Below, piece after piece: positions 61,101 to 63,868 of a DNA stretch of 64,000 nucleotides. The stretch is taken from contig CM057141.1 of NCBI GenBank assembly GCA_029964075.1, positions 6,324,001-6,388,000 of the forward strand, written 5' to 3'. The notes under the pieces are model-generated. The model did not search any database. It saw only the letters and a list, made by a program, of their open reading frames with translations, and was not told the origin of the DNA. The position numbers were made by a program, and so were the translations under genes. Within the stretch, counting starts at the first letter, position 1; every line of letters starts with the position of its first letter. This stretch comes from Patiria pectinifera. Lineage: Eukaryota; Echinodermata; Asteroidea; Valvatida; Asterinidae.

Positions 61101-63868
61101 CATATCTTTATGAAAAAATGGTACGGACTGAAACACTCGATCGTACCCAGAAAGTTCAGACTTTTACTGAAACAGTGGCCAATAAAAAGAAATTATTAAG
61201 CTTGCTGCACCTTGCCGCAAATCATTTTTAAAGGTCGGGGTACAGAGGCGAAACGAGACAATTTTGTACAACACTGCAACCAGACTAGTCTACTACCACA
61301 TGTTATTGTACGCAGGTGGGATTGGTGCCAGACTTATGTAGTCTGGCACGCGGTAACAGTTATAACGCTTGCACGCACGTGGAAAGCTGAAGCGCAGGCT
61401 AGGCGAAGGTGCTACGTACGTGAGTACGTTCAATGCAACCATTTCCAGTTCATTCGTGCGTACATTGTATATGCGTTCGTTTCACGGAACCCACTGCGGC
61501 AGAATCTCGAGGGTTTGATACGGTAAAAAATTAAAATTAATTAGAATAGAAAACACATCAAAATGGGCGGCCTCGAGCCGGCCTCGACCGATTCGCCGAG
61601 GCCGGAAGGCTCCGAGGACAAGGCCAAGGCCGAGGCCTTGCACCTCCGAGGCCAAGGCCGAGGCCAAGGCCATGAAAATCGGCCTCGAGGCCGGCCTCGA
61701 GGCCGAGGCCGGCCTCGAGACCTTCAACACTGGTGCAGTACTCATCCTAACAGATTCCAACAAACCCTGGTGTTGGAGTTTGGCTGGTTGGGGATCGTTA
61801 GGGTTAAAGCTCATTTCTGTTGTACAGTTTGTAGACATGAACATGAAGTATTGAACAAGGGCGGATCCAGAACACAATTTTTTGGGGGGGGGCAAAAAAA
61901 AATTGTGTCTTTCAAAAAGTGGGTTAAAAAATTACGGCGTGGGGTTCGGGGCCCGCTTAAGGGCCCCGAAATTTTTTTGGATTCTCGATGCTCTGTGGTG
62001 CGATCTGAGGCAATTTCTGACCACTTTAGCCAATGTTTTTTGAGGAAAAGATGGTGGTGTACTCATTGCCTGCCTTTAAGCTTTATTGCGACGTCACGTA
62101 AAAAAAAAACAATTGGTTTCGGGGTTTTTTTGGGGGGGGGGGTTGGCCCCCTTTGGCCCCCCCCCCCCGGATCCGCCCTTCAATACTATTGAATTTACTT
62201 TGTTCAAATGGTGTCTTTGAGAGGAATAGACCTATGTGTTATTGGATTCTTAACGAATAATACTAGCAAACGTCTTTTAGCTTATGAATTCGGACGGAAA
62301 TTTATGCGCCGAGCGAAATGCTTTTGTGTTCATCACATTTCACACTGAGTGGACCAATCCAGAGGCCAGCCCACCCCCTAAAATTCGCTAAATTTACCTG
62401 ATGACTAGTTTGTAAGGTTGATCATCTTTAAAAAAAATAAATAAAAAAAAATAAAAAACATTGTAAAGAAAATCAACATCTTTGGCCGCGCCTTTTCACA
62501 TTGTGACAATCGGACGACCCAAATAATATTCAGACAAGGAAATAAAGCATAATCTGTATCGTACGGAGCTCTGGAAGTGCCATCCGACTTGTTCAGATAC
62601 TGACTCATTTTATCTCAGGATGACGACATAATACAGGCAAGAAGACGACATCCTGAGATGATTTCTAAGGGGGTGACGACATCCTGAAAGTAGGATGACG
62701 ACATCTGGAGATAATTTATTATGGGACAACGACATCCTGAAAATATGATGACGACATCCTGAGATAGTTTATTAGGCCTATGGCATGACAACATCCTAAA
62801 ATAGGATGACGACATCCTGAGATAAATTATTAGGGGATGACGACATCCTGAAAGTAGGATGACGACGATACTGAGATAATTTGTTATGGGATGACGCTAA
62901 ACAGGAAGCAGGATGACGACATCACGACATAAGTTATCACGAGGTGCGTTGAAGCCATCTTGAAAACGCACAGGTGGACGTGCGGCTTGTATAAAATTTA
63001 TCATATTGCTGTATATTCATGGTATTTATTTGATGATGAGAGGTCATGTGCGTTTCCAAGATGGATTCAATGCACCTCGTGATATCTCAGGATGTCCTCA
63101 TCCTACTTTCAGGATGTCGTCACATCCTAATAAATTATCTCGGGATGTCGTCATCCTATTTTCAGGATGTCGTCATCCCCTAATAAACTATCTCAGGATG
63201 TCATCATGCCAGAAGAGATTGTCTTAAGATGTCGTCATCCTATTTTCAGGATGTCGTCATGCCATATTAAATTATGACGAGATGTCGTCACCCTACTTTG
63301 AGGATGTCGTCATCCCCTAACAAATTATCTCAGGATGTCGTCATCTTGCCTGTATTTTGTCGTCATCCAGAGATAAAAAAAGTCCGTATCTGAAGAACAA
63401 GTCAGATGGCACTCCCAGAGCTCCGTAGTATCCAAATTGCACATTCTGACAGTTTTTTTTTCATTGCACCCAAAAATGGCCTAAACTTTGACAACAGCCG
63501 AATATTCAAATCAAATAAAATCAACGGTATATAAACGTTTTGTAACTAGTGAAATATCCGCGAATGAGCTGGCAAATGGACTTGAATTGTTTCTTTTCCA
63601 GTGATTCCAACCGCATAGCCAGAGATTTTAGGGGTGTATTTCCGAGTGGCGGGGTATTCTGCAATTACTCCGAAACTTGATTCCAGTTCACAATCACGAG
63701 CATTTCTTGGCTAGGCCTATTCTTAAATTTTGTAAAGCCCCATACCCCCTTTCCCGACATACATTGCCACACCCACTTACCCTGTCCATTTGCGCCACCA
63801 GTGTTCAGCAAAAGGAAGATAGTCGTCAGAGCCAAAGTCAACCTCGTCCATTCCTTTACTGTTGCCAT
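6896..63868 (-). CDS. Multi-SRCR type I transmembrane receptor (14 exons assembled)
   Basis: The gene would encode a cell-surface receptor with ten extracellular scavenger receptor cysteine-rich domains, a family used in innate recognition and protein binding. The exons (high to low coordinate) are 63868-63781, 46029-45688, 39547-39236, 28988-28647, 27647-27336, 24794-24465, 22949-22641, 18816-18493, 16230-15904, 15394-15074, 10350-10171, 9262-9104, 8735-8599 and 7105-6896. All have AG acceptors and GT donors. All junctions are phase 1 except the last, which is phase 0. The sum is 3,693 nt, or 1,230 residues plus stop, with no internal stop. Each SRCR domain keeps the core G-x-W-G-T-[VI]-C-[DN]-[DN] and VVC[RK][QE]LG motifs and six cysteines. 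Gene span, order and phases are read from sequence; ligand and expression are unknown. An additional exon in the 17.7-kb first intron is possible. Confidence 0.85.
7820..8180. repeat. Dispersed repeat, inverted copy of intron element at 46.2-46.6 kb
   Basis: The block reading GAAACACCCCTCTAGCTATG and its neighbours is an inverted relative of sequence at about 24.9-25.33, 29.05-29.3, 35.47-35.72 and 46.19-46.62 kb (GGTTTAAAACGGTTGAT ... CTAGAGGGGTGTTTCG). It is an old dispersed DNA repeat. It lies in the last intron of the receptor. The rest of 7,106-8,598 shows nothing else I can name. Confidence 0.5.
8599..8735 (-). CDS. SRCR receptor exon 13: transmembrane segment
   Basis: The acceptor is ATAACCACAG (phase 1) and the donor is GGCA/GTAAGT (phase 0). 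After a short stalk (YQPGLSS) comes a hydrophobic span [17 protein letters not shown], then a cysteine cluster [14 protein letters not shown] at the cytosolic face. The cluster is a likely S-acylation (palmitoylation) region. A Gly-rich, Cys-rich span like this, followed by a proline/PPxY tail, resembles the Shisa/WBP1-type single-pass adaptors. That resemblance is inference from pattern only. Confidence 0.85.
9104..9262 (-). CDS. SRCR receptor exon 12 (F2): second half of tenth SRCR domain
   Basis: The acceptor is GGTTTAG and the donor CCAG/GTATGT, both phase 1. It encodes 53 residues with motifs [20 protein letters not shown] and VKCNG, which supply the last four cysteines of an SRCR domain. 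The first half is exon F1 at 10,171-10,350. This is the only SRCR domain in the gene that is split between two exons, and it is the most divergent. Confidence 0.85.
9622..10136. mobile_element. T2/Kolobok-like MITE, copy 1 (uninterrupted)
   Basis: The inverted ends are AGCTACAGTCCATCATTTG and CAAATGATGGACTATACCT. The left flank is TTAA; the right flank reads TTGA, a one-base decay of the same site. The ~515-bp body matches copy 2 at 10,843-14,968. TTAA targets with TTAAAG-type tips are known for T2/Kolobok MITEs. It lies in the intron between F1 and F2 and records the empty site for the hAT-like element inside copy 2. Confidence 0.7.
10171..10350 (-). CDS. SRCR receptor exon 11 (F1): first half of tenth SRCR domain
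   Basis: The acceptor is TTTTTTTCACCAG and the donor TTCAG/GTATTT, both phase 1. It encodes 60 residues: [18 protein letters not shown], then [20 protein letters not shown], the first two of six cysteines. It joins F2 in phase 1 through a split Glu codon. The sequence is further from the consensus than exons A-E (CNDQW instead of CDDxW, CKELG instead of CRQLG). Confidence 0.85.
12029..12309. mobile_element. 281-bp MITE, copy 1
   Basis: The inverted ends CATTACTGGACCAAGCC and GGCTTGGTCCAGTAATG extend to ~35 bp. The interior is AT-rich and non-coding. It is nearly identical to 13,628-13,908, in the same orientation. Confidence 0.8.
13080..13225. repeat. Minisatellite with CCCTAAC core
   Basis: About four to five copies of a ~32-bp unit carry CGTAACCCTAACGGGAGGCA variants. 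The CCCTAA core resembles a telomere hexamer, but it is embedded in a longer unit. A GGT/GGGG-rich run (about 13,240-13,350) follows. Confidence 0.7.
13628..13908. mobile_element. 281-bp MITE, copy 2
   Basis: It has the same length, orientation and ends as the copy at 12,029. The two differ at only a few positions. The 1.3 kb between them is unrelated, so either two insertions or a local duplication placed them inside the hAT-like element. Confidence 0.8.
15074..15394 (-). CDS. SRCR receptor exon 10 (E): ninth SRCR domain
   Basis: The acceptor is GTGTGATTACAG and the donor GCAG/GTAACA, both phase 1; 107 residues. Core motifs are [38 protein letters not shown] and [13 protein letters not shown]. 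The six cysteines lie in TVCDD, VVCRQ, VNCRG, QDCSY, DNCHH and VSCSS. A serine-rich linker (SSSSAG) precedes the donor. It is a complete group-A-like pattern in one exon. Confidence 0.9.
15780..15850 (+). repeat. tRNA-like fragment (possible SINE remnant)
   Basis: The sequence GGTTGTGGGTTCGAATCCTG has a perfect B-box (GGTTCGAATCC) with complementary flanks (GCAGGAGG/CCTGCC), as in the T-arm of a tRNA. A convincing D-arm and anticodon stem are missing. It is more likely a tRNA-derived SINE remnant in an intron than a working tRNA. Confidence 0.35.
15904..16230 (-). CDS. SRCR receptor exon 9 (D): eighth SRCR domain
   Basis: The acceptor is TTTTTTTCAG and the donor TCAG/GTAGGC, both phase 1; 109 residues. 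It has [36 protein letters not shown] and the six cysteines TVCDD, VVCRQ, VGCTG, LDCTK, INCGH and VICGT. It is a close paralog of exon C at 18,493; the adjoining intron sequence was duplicated with it. The linker before the donor is GTSGSG. Confidence 0.9.
16515..17625. mobile_element. PIF/Harbinger-like non-autonomous element
   Basis: The inverted tips are CATCGCGTTCCCACTTGA and, from the right, GACCCTGTTCCCACTTGA. A TTA duplication flanks it (16,512-16,514 and 17,626-17,628). The paralogous intron near 19,050 reads straight through (GTCACTTAGACAAGTG), which shows the empty site. TTA/TAA duplications are typical of PIF/Harbinger. Internal blocks of GGATCAGATCC / TTGCCGGATC repeats form sub-terminal repeats. 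No transposase frame was recognised. Confidence 0.65.
18493..18816 (-). CDS. SRCR receptor exon 8 (C): seventh SRCR domain
   Basis: The acceptor is TCTTGTTTTTTCAG and the donor TCAG/GTAGGC, both phase 1; 108 residues. It has [38 protein letters not shown] and six cysteines (TVCDD, VVCRQ, VACTG, LDCVK, NNCGH, VICGT). It differs from exon D mainly in the loop after the first cysteine pair and in the C-terminal third, so the two are products of one duplication. Confidence 0.9.
18770..19830. repeat. Intron segment duplicated with exons C and D
   Basis: The sequence upstream of exon C (about 18,817-19,830) matches that upstream of exon D (about 16,231-18,400), apart from the Harbinger-like insertion. 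Landmarks shared by both are GAACAATGCCACAGTTGTAT, GGCAGGGTTTCTAGCC, GACGATCGGACTCTCCCTTA and GACAAAACGTGTACAA. Both copies hold several TGACGTCA-like motifs. The duplication therefore included an exon and more than 1 kb of intron. Confidence 0.85.
20098..20371. repeat. 274-bp hairpin, ~130-bp arms
   Basis: TTAGATGATTGGTTTATATT opens the left arm, and its complement closes the right arm at 20,371. The match is near-perfect down to a centre around TGCGTTAACGCA (about 20,227-20,238). No coding. It is probably a foldback MITE in the intron between C and B3. Confidence 0.85.
20918..22177. mobile_element. Long foldback element, copy with 165-bp internal repeats (left tip missing)
   Basis: Bases ~20,918-21,540 recur inverted in ~21,640-22,140. 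Within each arm a ~165-bp unit (TTTTGAGGGTCAGGTATCAT ... TTGATTTTTAGCCAATATCT) is repeated about three times; copies begin near 21,091, 21,260 and 21,422. The right end carries the family tip TTTTCTACGCATTTTT. The left tip seen in other copies is absent. No transposase frame is present. Confidence 0.75.
22196..22227. repeat. Perfect 32-nt palindrome
   Basis: GTTCTAGCACATGGCC is followed by its exact complement. The paralogous sites at 26,955 and 38,875 have only one arm clearly (CATGTGCTAG), so the palindrome is particular to this copy. Confidence 0.8.
22641..22949 (-). CDS. SRCR receptor exon 7 (B3): sixth SRCR domain
   Basis: The acceptor is CCAATTCCAG and the donor GCAA/GTTAGT, both phase 1; 103 residues. 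Motifs are [38 protein letters not shown] and [18 protein letters not shown]. The six cysteines are in TVCDD, VVCRQ, VRCTG, QDCES, NDCNH and GVVCA. It retains the standard CDDEW, whereas B1 and B2 share the variant CDNQW. Confidence 0.9.
23401..23470 (-). pseudogene. Vestigial B-type SRCR exon, truncated
   Basis: An acceptor (AATTCCAG) precedes codons for [20 protein letters not shown] and IDG, then homology stops abruptly where WGTVC should follow. The surrounding ~450 bp also duplicate the area at 22,260-22,480 and 22,950-23,050. With no donor and no cysteines, it cannot code for a domain. It is a relic of a partly deleted exon copy. Confidence 0.8.
24465..24794 (-). CDS. SRCR receptor exon 6 (A3): fifth SRCR domain
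   Basis: The acceptor is AATACTAG and the donor TCAT/GTAAAT, both phase 1; 110 residues. Motifs are [38 protein letters not shown] and [13 protein letters not shown]. The six cysteines are TVCDD, VVCRQ, VKCRG, HLCPL, NNCRH and GVVCS. It is the most different of the three A-type exons. Confidence 0.9.
25329..26646. mobile_element. Long foldback element, complete copy
   Basis: The tips are AAAAATGCGTAGAAAACGAT and its inverted counterpart ending TTTTCTACGCATTTCTTTTT. Each arm is several hundred bp long. It holds the same internal repeat (GGTCAGGTATCATTAGAAGA / GCCAATATCTCGGCCAATAT) as the copy at 20,918. It lies in the intron between B2 and A3. Open frames inside are repeat by-products, since the same frame recurs at 38,073. 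Confidence 0.8.
27336..27647 (-). CDS. SRCR receptor exon 5 (B2): fourth SRCR domain
   Basis: The acceptor is CCAATTCTAG and the donor GCAA/GTTAGT, both phase 1; 104 residues. Motifs are [38 protein letters not shown] and [18 protein letters not shown]. The six cysteines are TVCDN, VVCRQ, VRCTG, QDCES, NDCKY and GVVCA. It is very close to B1 except in the first ~15 codons. Confidence 0.9.
28647..28988 (-). CDS. SRCR receptor exon 4 (A2): third SRCR domain
   Basis: The acceptor is TTAAATTCTAG and the donor TCAT/GTAAAT, both phase 1; 114 residues. Motifs are [38 protein letters not shown] and [18 protein letters not shown]. The six cysteines are TVCDD, VVCRQ, VNCRG, HLCPL, VRCGP and GVVCS. It is almost identical to A1 at 45,688; the substituted residues cluster near the fifth cysteine (VRCGPVD against VHCGHLE). 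Confidence 0.9.
29766..29871 (+). repeat. Gypsy 1 left LTR
   Basis: It matches 34,854-34,979 except for a ~20-bp gap after CCGTTTG. Both end CAGCGTTCTTATTTA. The gap, plus the frame damage in pol, points to an old insertion or recombination among related copies. Confidence 0.85.
29899..30648 (+). pseudogene. gag: Gypsy 1 gag-like frame
   Basis: It starts with ATG 27 bases after the left LTR. The N-terminus has a C2H2-like motif ([10 protein letters not shown]...H..H). The middle has [17 protein letters not shown] and [17 protein letters not shown], typical of capsid regions in this Gypsy lineage. The zinc-knuckle region that should follow lies in the next frame. The change of frame is near 30,575, where this frame turns into unrelated residues. 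It is either a damaging indel or a frameshift site; an indel is more likely, as no slippery heptamer stands out. Confidence 0.75.
30533..32530 (+). pseudogene. pol: Gypsy 1 pol, first part: zinc knuckle, protease, reverse transcriptase
   Basis: The true coding probably begins near 30,577; the upstream Met is incidental. In order: a cysteine-rich knuckle ([12 protein letters not shown] ... [14 protein letters not shown]), an aspartic protease motif ([12 protein letters not shown], about 31,117), and reverse transcriptase with [10 protein letters not shown] (about 31,835), [18 protein letters not shown] and the catalytic box [10 protein letters not shown] (about 32,130). The frame ends at a TAG in 32,528-32,530, just after the thumb region. 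Downstream sequence resumes in another frame, and part of RNase H including its first catalytic Asp region is missing. Confidence 0.85.
32568..34655 (+). pseudogene. pol: Gypsy 1 pol, second part: RNase H remnant and integrase
   Basis: It opens inside RNase H ([17 protein letters not shown], then [10 protein letters not shown]). The integrase follows: an HHCC zinc-binding part ([10 protein letters not shown] ... CNHCNRI, about 33,230-33,350), then the catalytic core with D in VCADFF, D in LASDGGPEF (about 33,575) and E in [12 protein letters not shown]. The C-terminal ~200 residues are proline-rich and end [18 protein letters not shown]. Integrase residues look intact; the N-terminal break makes the element non-functional. 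Confidence 0.85.
34854..34979 (+). repeat. Gypsy 1 right LTR
   Basis: It begins TAGAGGATTACCAACCTTTC and ends GCGTTCTTATTTA, followed by GATTC. It contains the 20-bp segment that is absent from the left LTR. Confidence 0.85.
35046..37593. repeat. Tandem duplication, 1,274-bp unit
   Basis: Bases 35,046-36,319 and 36,320-37,593 are almost identical; I see only a handful of differences (for example CTAAAGGGG against CTAGAGGGG). The unit spans the right end of the TIR element, the neighbouring intron sequence and the first ~345 bp of a foldback element. The junction (CATTAGA/TCAATATGATACAT) has little homology to the unit start, so the duplication probably arose by end joining or template switching. 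Confidence 0.9.
37244..38549. mobile_element. Long foldback element, complete copy
   Basis: The tips are the same as the copy at 25,329 (AAAAATGCGTAGAAAACGAT and TTTTCTACGCATTTC) and the bodies match over almost their whole length. A truncated third copy (35,970-36,315) lies in the first unit of the tandem duplication. Its shared position between B and A exons shows it was duplicated with the exon cassette. Confidence 0.8.
39236..39547 (-). CDS. SRCR receptor exon 3 (B1): second SRCR domain
   Basis: The acceptor is CCAATTCTAG and the donor GCAA/GTTAGT, both phase 1; 104 residues. Motifs are [38 protein letters not shown] and [18 protein letters not shown]. The six cysteines are TVCDN, VVCRQ, VRCTG, QDCES, NDCKY and GVVCA. 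The first ~45 bases match B3 while the rest matches B2, so the exon is a mosaic. Confidence 0.9.
40992..41849 (-). pseudogene. DIRS tyrosine recombinase, broken
   Basis: The upper part (41,466-41,849) has [17 protein letters not shown] and the arginine box [15 protein letters not shown] stop interrupts it. The lower part (40,992-41,246) has the HxxR-like box [13 protein letters not shown] and [12 protein letters not shown]; the region expected to hold the catalytic Tyr is in yet another frame. At least two breaks make it inactive. These motifs are those of DIRS-family recombinases, which integrate the circular element. Confidence 0.75.
41962..44042 (-). pseudogene. DIRS reverse transcriptase and RNase H, frame-broken
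   Basis: The longest frame (42,573-44,042) has [27 protein letters not shown] and the catalytic box [11 protein letters not shown] (about 43,160), then thumb sequence. RNase H continues in another frame (42,451 to about 42,720: [43 protein letters not shown]). A further stop separates 41,962-42,441 ([14 protein letters not shown], then [15 protein letters not shown]). The order RT, RNase H, then recombinase matches DIRS elements. Breaks exclude a functional protein. Confidence 0.85.
44023..45177 (-). pseudogene. DIRS ORF1 (gag-like), broken
   Basis: The start (44,902-45,177) has paired CxxC motifs (CGACRRIK ... CRSC ... CEVCHTW), typical of the N-terminus of DIRS ORF1. A proline/glycine-rich repetitive segment (SGPLAS / VSGAPE / PSGPLVS, 44,524-44,811) and an Arg/Ser-rich segment ([17 protein letters not shown], about 44,340) follow in other frames. 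It is a nucleic-acid-binding structural protein by analogy; too broken to work. Confidence 0.6.
45688..46029 (-). CDS. SRCR receptor exon 2 (A1): first SRCR domain
   Basis: The acceptor is TTTTTAATTCTAG and the donor TCAT/GTAAAT, both phase 1; 114 residues. It joins the signal exon to give [13 protein letters not shown]. Motifs are [36 protein letters not shown] and [18 protein letters not shown]. The six cysteines are TVCDD, VVCRQ, VNCRG, HLCPL, VHCGH and GVVCS. Its downstream intron holds the DIRS element. Confidence 0.9.
46190..46690. repeat. Dispersed intron repeat upstream of A-type exons
   Basis: This block (GGTTTAAAACGGTTGATAAA ... CTATAGAGGGGTGTTTCG) also lies upstream of A3 (24,950-25,330) and A2 (29,150-29,300, continued at 35,467-35,720), and is inverted near 7,820-8,180. 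It was carried along with the exon A-B duplications. Confidence 0.6.
46949..47615 (+). pseudogene. pol: BEL/Pao pol fragment: linker and integrase zinc domain
   Basis: It resembles the region between RNase H and integrase in BEL elements: [20 protein letters not shown], then [17 protein letters not shown] and [20 protein letters not shown], leading to [20 protein letters not shown]. The zinc-binding site is decayed (FFECQKW, where a CxxC is expected). The sequence upstream to 46,915 looks related but is in another frame. The fragment runs into a foreign repeat at 47,617. Confidence 0.75.
47617..48161. mobile_element. TIR insertion with CCGTTGAGACAACTCGAC termini
   Basis: The left end holds CGTTGAGACAACTCGACTCG, GGACAAGTCAACCGTTGAGA; the right end holds the same blocks inverted. 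The middle is GC-rich with repeated CGTTTTTGCCGGGCCTGTGC. The BEL frame resumes directly after it ([13 protein letters not shown]). No transposase is seen. Confidence 0.65.
48262..48971. mobile_element. TIR insertion TCGTCGCAGAGCTGACA with internal repeats
   Basis: The ends are exact inverted repeats (TCGTCGCAGAGCTGACA / TGTCAGCTCTGCGACGA). BEL codons flank it: ATATTTAA before and AAATGTATGACCACC after, with AA possibly duplicated. Inside, a ~120-bp segment is repeated (48,455 and 48,575: GCTGGTAACCAGCT(T/A)ATGTAAGG), each copy leading to an alternating GC purine-pyrimidine palindrome. Confidence 0.75.
49253..49575. repeat. Foldback MITE, ~78-bp arms
   Basis: ATGACGAACATGGAGCGCCG begins the left arm; its complement ends at 49,575. 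The arms include CTAATACAGGATTTTTTGAAC. It forms the right part of the insertion that interrupts the BEL pol at about 48,996. Gypsy 2 inserted at its right tip. The sequence 48,996-49,252 is unassigned. Confidence 0.75.
49576..49747 (-). repeat. Gypsy 2 LTR (3' on element strand)
   Basis: 172 bp, starting TGTTAGGTTACTGGTTTAAG and ending CCTGTTATAACA on the plus strand. I saw no difference from the LTR at 54,063. Confidence 0.9.
50059..52482 (-). CDS. pol: Gypsy 2 pol: reverse transcriptase, RNase H, integrase
   Basis: The frame continues from the gag-protease part after a one-base shift. RT motifs: [30 protein letters not shown] and the catalytic box [11 protein letters not shown]. RNase [16 protein letters not shown] and [11 protein letters not shown]. 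Integrase: [20 protein letters not shown] with CPHCQ, then D in [11 protein letters not shown] in VVTDNGPQF and E in [13 protein letters not shown]. The C-terminus ends [20 protein letters not shown]. All catalytic residues are present. The first Met is incidental; it would be made as part of a gag-pol protein. Confidence 0.85.
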   Translation of the reverse strand: MLNKAVAREQFSIPTLEEVLGKIAGAQLFSVLDAKHGFWQIPLHPDSQKLTTFITPFGRFCFNRLPFGITSAPELYQRIMSDLLVNLPGVVVYMDDVLVTGATPEEHDARLRHVLQILQGAGLKLNKDKCKIAQEQVHFLGHRLDKHGIHPDPAKLDAILQMSPPTTKEEVKRLMGMVNWLSRFIPHAATVAAPINALMKGDTEWTWGPAQRSAFRHLKTLLTTAPTLAYYDPTKPTMVSADASSYGIGGYILQKQEDESWRPVAYCSRSLTRAEQRYAQIEKELLAAVWSCERFFIYLRGLRVTLQTDHKPLVSLINKKDLCDAPLRCQRLLMRLMRYNCEAEYTPGKDLVVADALSRAPLQRDKVAEPDEDLEGEIEAHVHLITTQWPASDAKLVEIALETSHDRTLSAVITHVQDGWPKYQKDVDPELKRFWDDQDKISIVGGILTYGDRIVIPQSLRQQMLQRIHEGHQGVSKSRLRANQALWWPGMSTDIAQYVQSCPHCQDMQPSQRAEPLMSTPLPQRPWQQIACDLAEVKGKMYLVLVDYYSRWIELHHLHSTTAKSVINFIKATFARYGIPEVVVTDNGPQFLGEFDQFAREYNFQHITSSPYYPQANGQAEKAVHIAKRLLSQDDPVRALMLYRSTPLPSLGQSPASLLMGREIRTTLPILPRNLQPKKVDHNKLKATDNMNKQKSGQTFNKRHGARQLDDLMPGDKVKIRTKGQLSPEGEVVRQAGTPRSYIININGTEYRRNRRHIFLLPKPSLDPVLDIQTSCKETKDPQPAESRPTRVTRPPVWHKDYIVSQN
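52490..53920 (-). pseudogene. gag: Gypsy 2 gag and protease, ending in a frameshift
   Basis: The first ATG of the frame is at 53,920 ([10 protein letters not shown]); upstream codons to 53,959 are open but begin with GTG. The gag region has [20 protein letters not shown], then a cysteine-rich part ([20 protein letters not shown]) and knuckle [14 protein letters not shown]. Protease: [14 protein letters not shown] (about 53,020). RT begins ([21 protein letters not shown]) and the frame is lost in an A-run at about 52,511-52,520, read as PKKKWKHQS instead of continuing. The one-base shift in a homopolymer may be a real mutation or a sequencing error. Confidence 0.85.
54063..54234 (-). repeat. 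Gypsy 2 LTR (5' on element strand)
   Basis: 172 bp, apparently identical to 49,576-49,747. Immediately internal (minus strand) is TGGTGGCAGCGGTGGTTGAT, the putative primer-binding site. Confidence 0.9.
54240..55330 (+). pseudogene. pol: BEL/Pao pol fragment: integrase core and C-terminal domain
   Basis: The codons for [15 protein letters not shown] open the fragment; then [19 protein letters not shown] in shifting frames and [20 protein letters not shown], the conserved end of a BEL integrase. The C-terminal (DUF5641-like) part reads [20 protein letters not shown] and [18 protein letters not shown] (54,868-55,054) splits it before VDPA and [12 protein letters not shown]. Several stops and frame changes show it is dead. 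Confidence 0.75.
54868..55054. mobile_element. 187-bp MITE, CAGTGGCGTAGCC ends
   Basis: The tips are CAGTGGCGTAGCCAGGAA and CGGCTACGCCACTG. GTCATTAT (54,856-54,863) and GTCGTTAT (55,055-55,062) look like an 8-bp target duplication with one mismatch. The interior is rich in G runs (TTTCATGGGGGG twice). CAGTGGCGTAGCC ends are widespread in animal MITEs. It is the latest event in this part of the BEL remnant. Confidence 0.75.
55700..56440 (+). mobile_element. CR1/Jockey-like LINE, 3' fragment
   Basis: It codes for the C-terminus of a LINE reverse-transcriptase protein: [60 protein letters not shown] and, after a one-base shift at about 56,115, [12 protein letters not shown] and [20 protein letters not shown]. 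The stop is at about 56,361, followed by a short 3' UTR ending in (GTAAGT)n at about 56,421-56,441. A 5'-truncated copy with a microsatellite tail is typical of CR1-type elements. Confidence 0.8.
56442..57334. other. No gene seen
   Basis: AT-rich sequence without convincing coding, RNA or repeat structure. A tRNA A-box-like string (TAGTTAGCTCAATGGTACAA, 56,623) stands alone with no B-box at the proper distance. Confidence 0.4.
57335..58880. repeat. Three tandem copies of a ~575-bp repeat
   Basis: The marker AAAATCACGTGACCCTT occurs at 57,490, 58,062 and 58,640. Other shared blocks are TGACGTCACAATGACGTCAT, CGGTCGAAACCGGAAGTGCC-like and GCGAACTTGCTTTCAACGAT. Divergence is considerable, so the array is old. 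Each unit carries CRE-like (TGACGTCA), E-box (CACGTG) and Ets-like (CCGGAAGT) motifs. The function is unknown; they may be intron sequence only. Confidence 0.85.
58881..59847. other. No gene seen
   Basis: Non-coding, AT-rich; no repeat structure recognised apart from short (CATG)n-like runs. Confidence 0.4.
59848..61732. mobile_element. hAT-like element with (GAGGCC)n inverted termini
   Basis: The left tip is CAGTTCAGTGTTGTAGTCGAGG and the right tip CCTTCAACACTG. The 8-bp sequence GTGCAGTA lies at 59,840-59,847 and 61,733-61,740. The inner tip CAGTGTTGTAGTCGAG is the same as in the element at 10,936, but the hexamer array beside it is CGAGGC instead of CGAGTA (59,867-60,002; inverted at 61,571-61,726). 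The element has no transposase and holds a glutaminase-like exon fragment on the minus strand. Confidence 0.7.
60690..60814 (-). pseudogene. Glutaminase-like exon fragment inside the hAT-like element
   Basis: A polypyrimidine-poor but proper acceptor (GTGGTTACAG) precedes an open stretch of ~41 codons: [20 protein letters not shown], then [20 protein letters not shown]. The G-[FL]-K-S-x-DPR-[IL] pattern and the preceding LP...F/L spacing recall the helical N-terminal region of kidney-type glutaminases, where a G-L-x-x-x-DPRL motif is found. No GT donor of good quality follows. It looks like a captured genomic piece: intron end plus part of an exon. Identification is tentative because the match is short. 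Confidence 0.4.
61857..62180. mobile_element. 324-bp MITE, AAGGGCGGATCC ends
   Basis: The tips are AAGGGCGGATCC and GGATCCGCCCTT. Near each tip lies a run of G or C (GGGGGGGG at 61,885; CCCCCCCCCCCC at 62,157). The flanks are AGTATTGAAC and CAATACT, which extend the inverted symmetry. It is non-coding. Confidence 0.7.
62556..63433. repeat. Inverted minisatellite, GATGACGACATCCTGA units
   Basis: The left arm (62,556-62,940) has about a dozen GATGACGACATCCTGA-type units with variable spacers (AGATAATTTATTA, AAAGTAGG). The right arm (63,085-63,433) has the same units inverted. The outer flanks are also inverted (TACGGAGCTCTGGAAGTGCC and GGCACTCCCAGAGCTCCGTA). The ~140-bp centre is unrelated. 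It could form a long hairpin. Confidence 0.85.
63781..63868 (-). CDS. SRCR receptor exon 1: signal peptide
   Basis: The chosen ATG (63,868) has a good context (AACATGG). An in-frame ATG at 63,883 lies upstream in poor context. The exon codes for 29 residues: a short basic start (MATVKEWTR), a hydrophobic core ([12 protein letters not shown]) and a likely cleavage after GGANG. The donor is CAGG/GTAAGT, phase 1, which matches all the SRCR exons. It is 17.7 kb from exon A1; assignment to the same gene rests on strand, phase and the lack of another candidate. Confidence 0.65.

Noticed and set aside
61563-62192. 209-codon plus-strand frame rich in EA/RG repeats
   Set aside because: It translates the GAGGCC array, then a MITE; not a gene.
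62615-63227. Frames with repeated SSSYF / ISGC
   Set aside because: By-products of the inverted minisatellite.
62990-63240. CRISPR-like look of evenly spaced repeats
   Set aside because: Units are irregular and spacers are similar to each other; the DNA is eukaryotic. It is a minisatellite.
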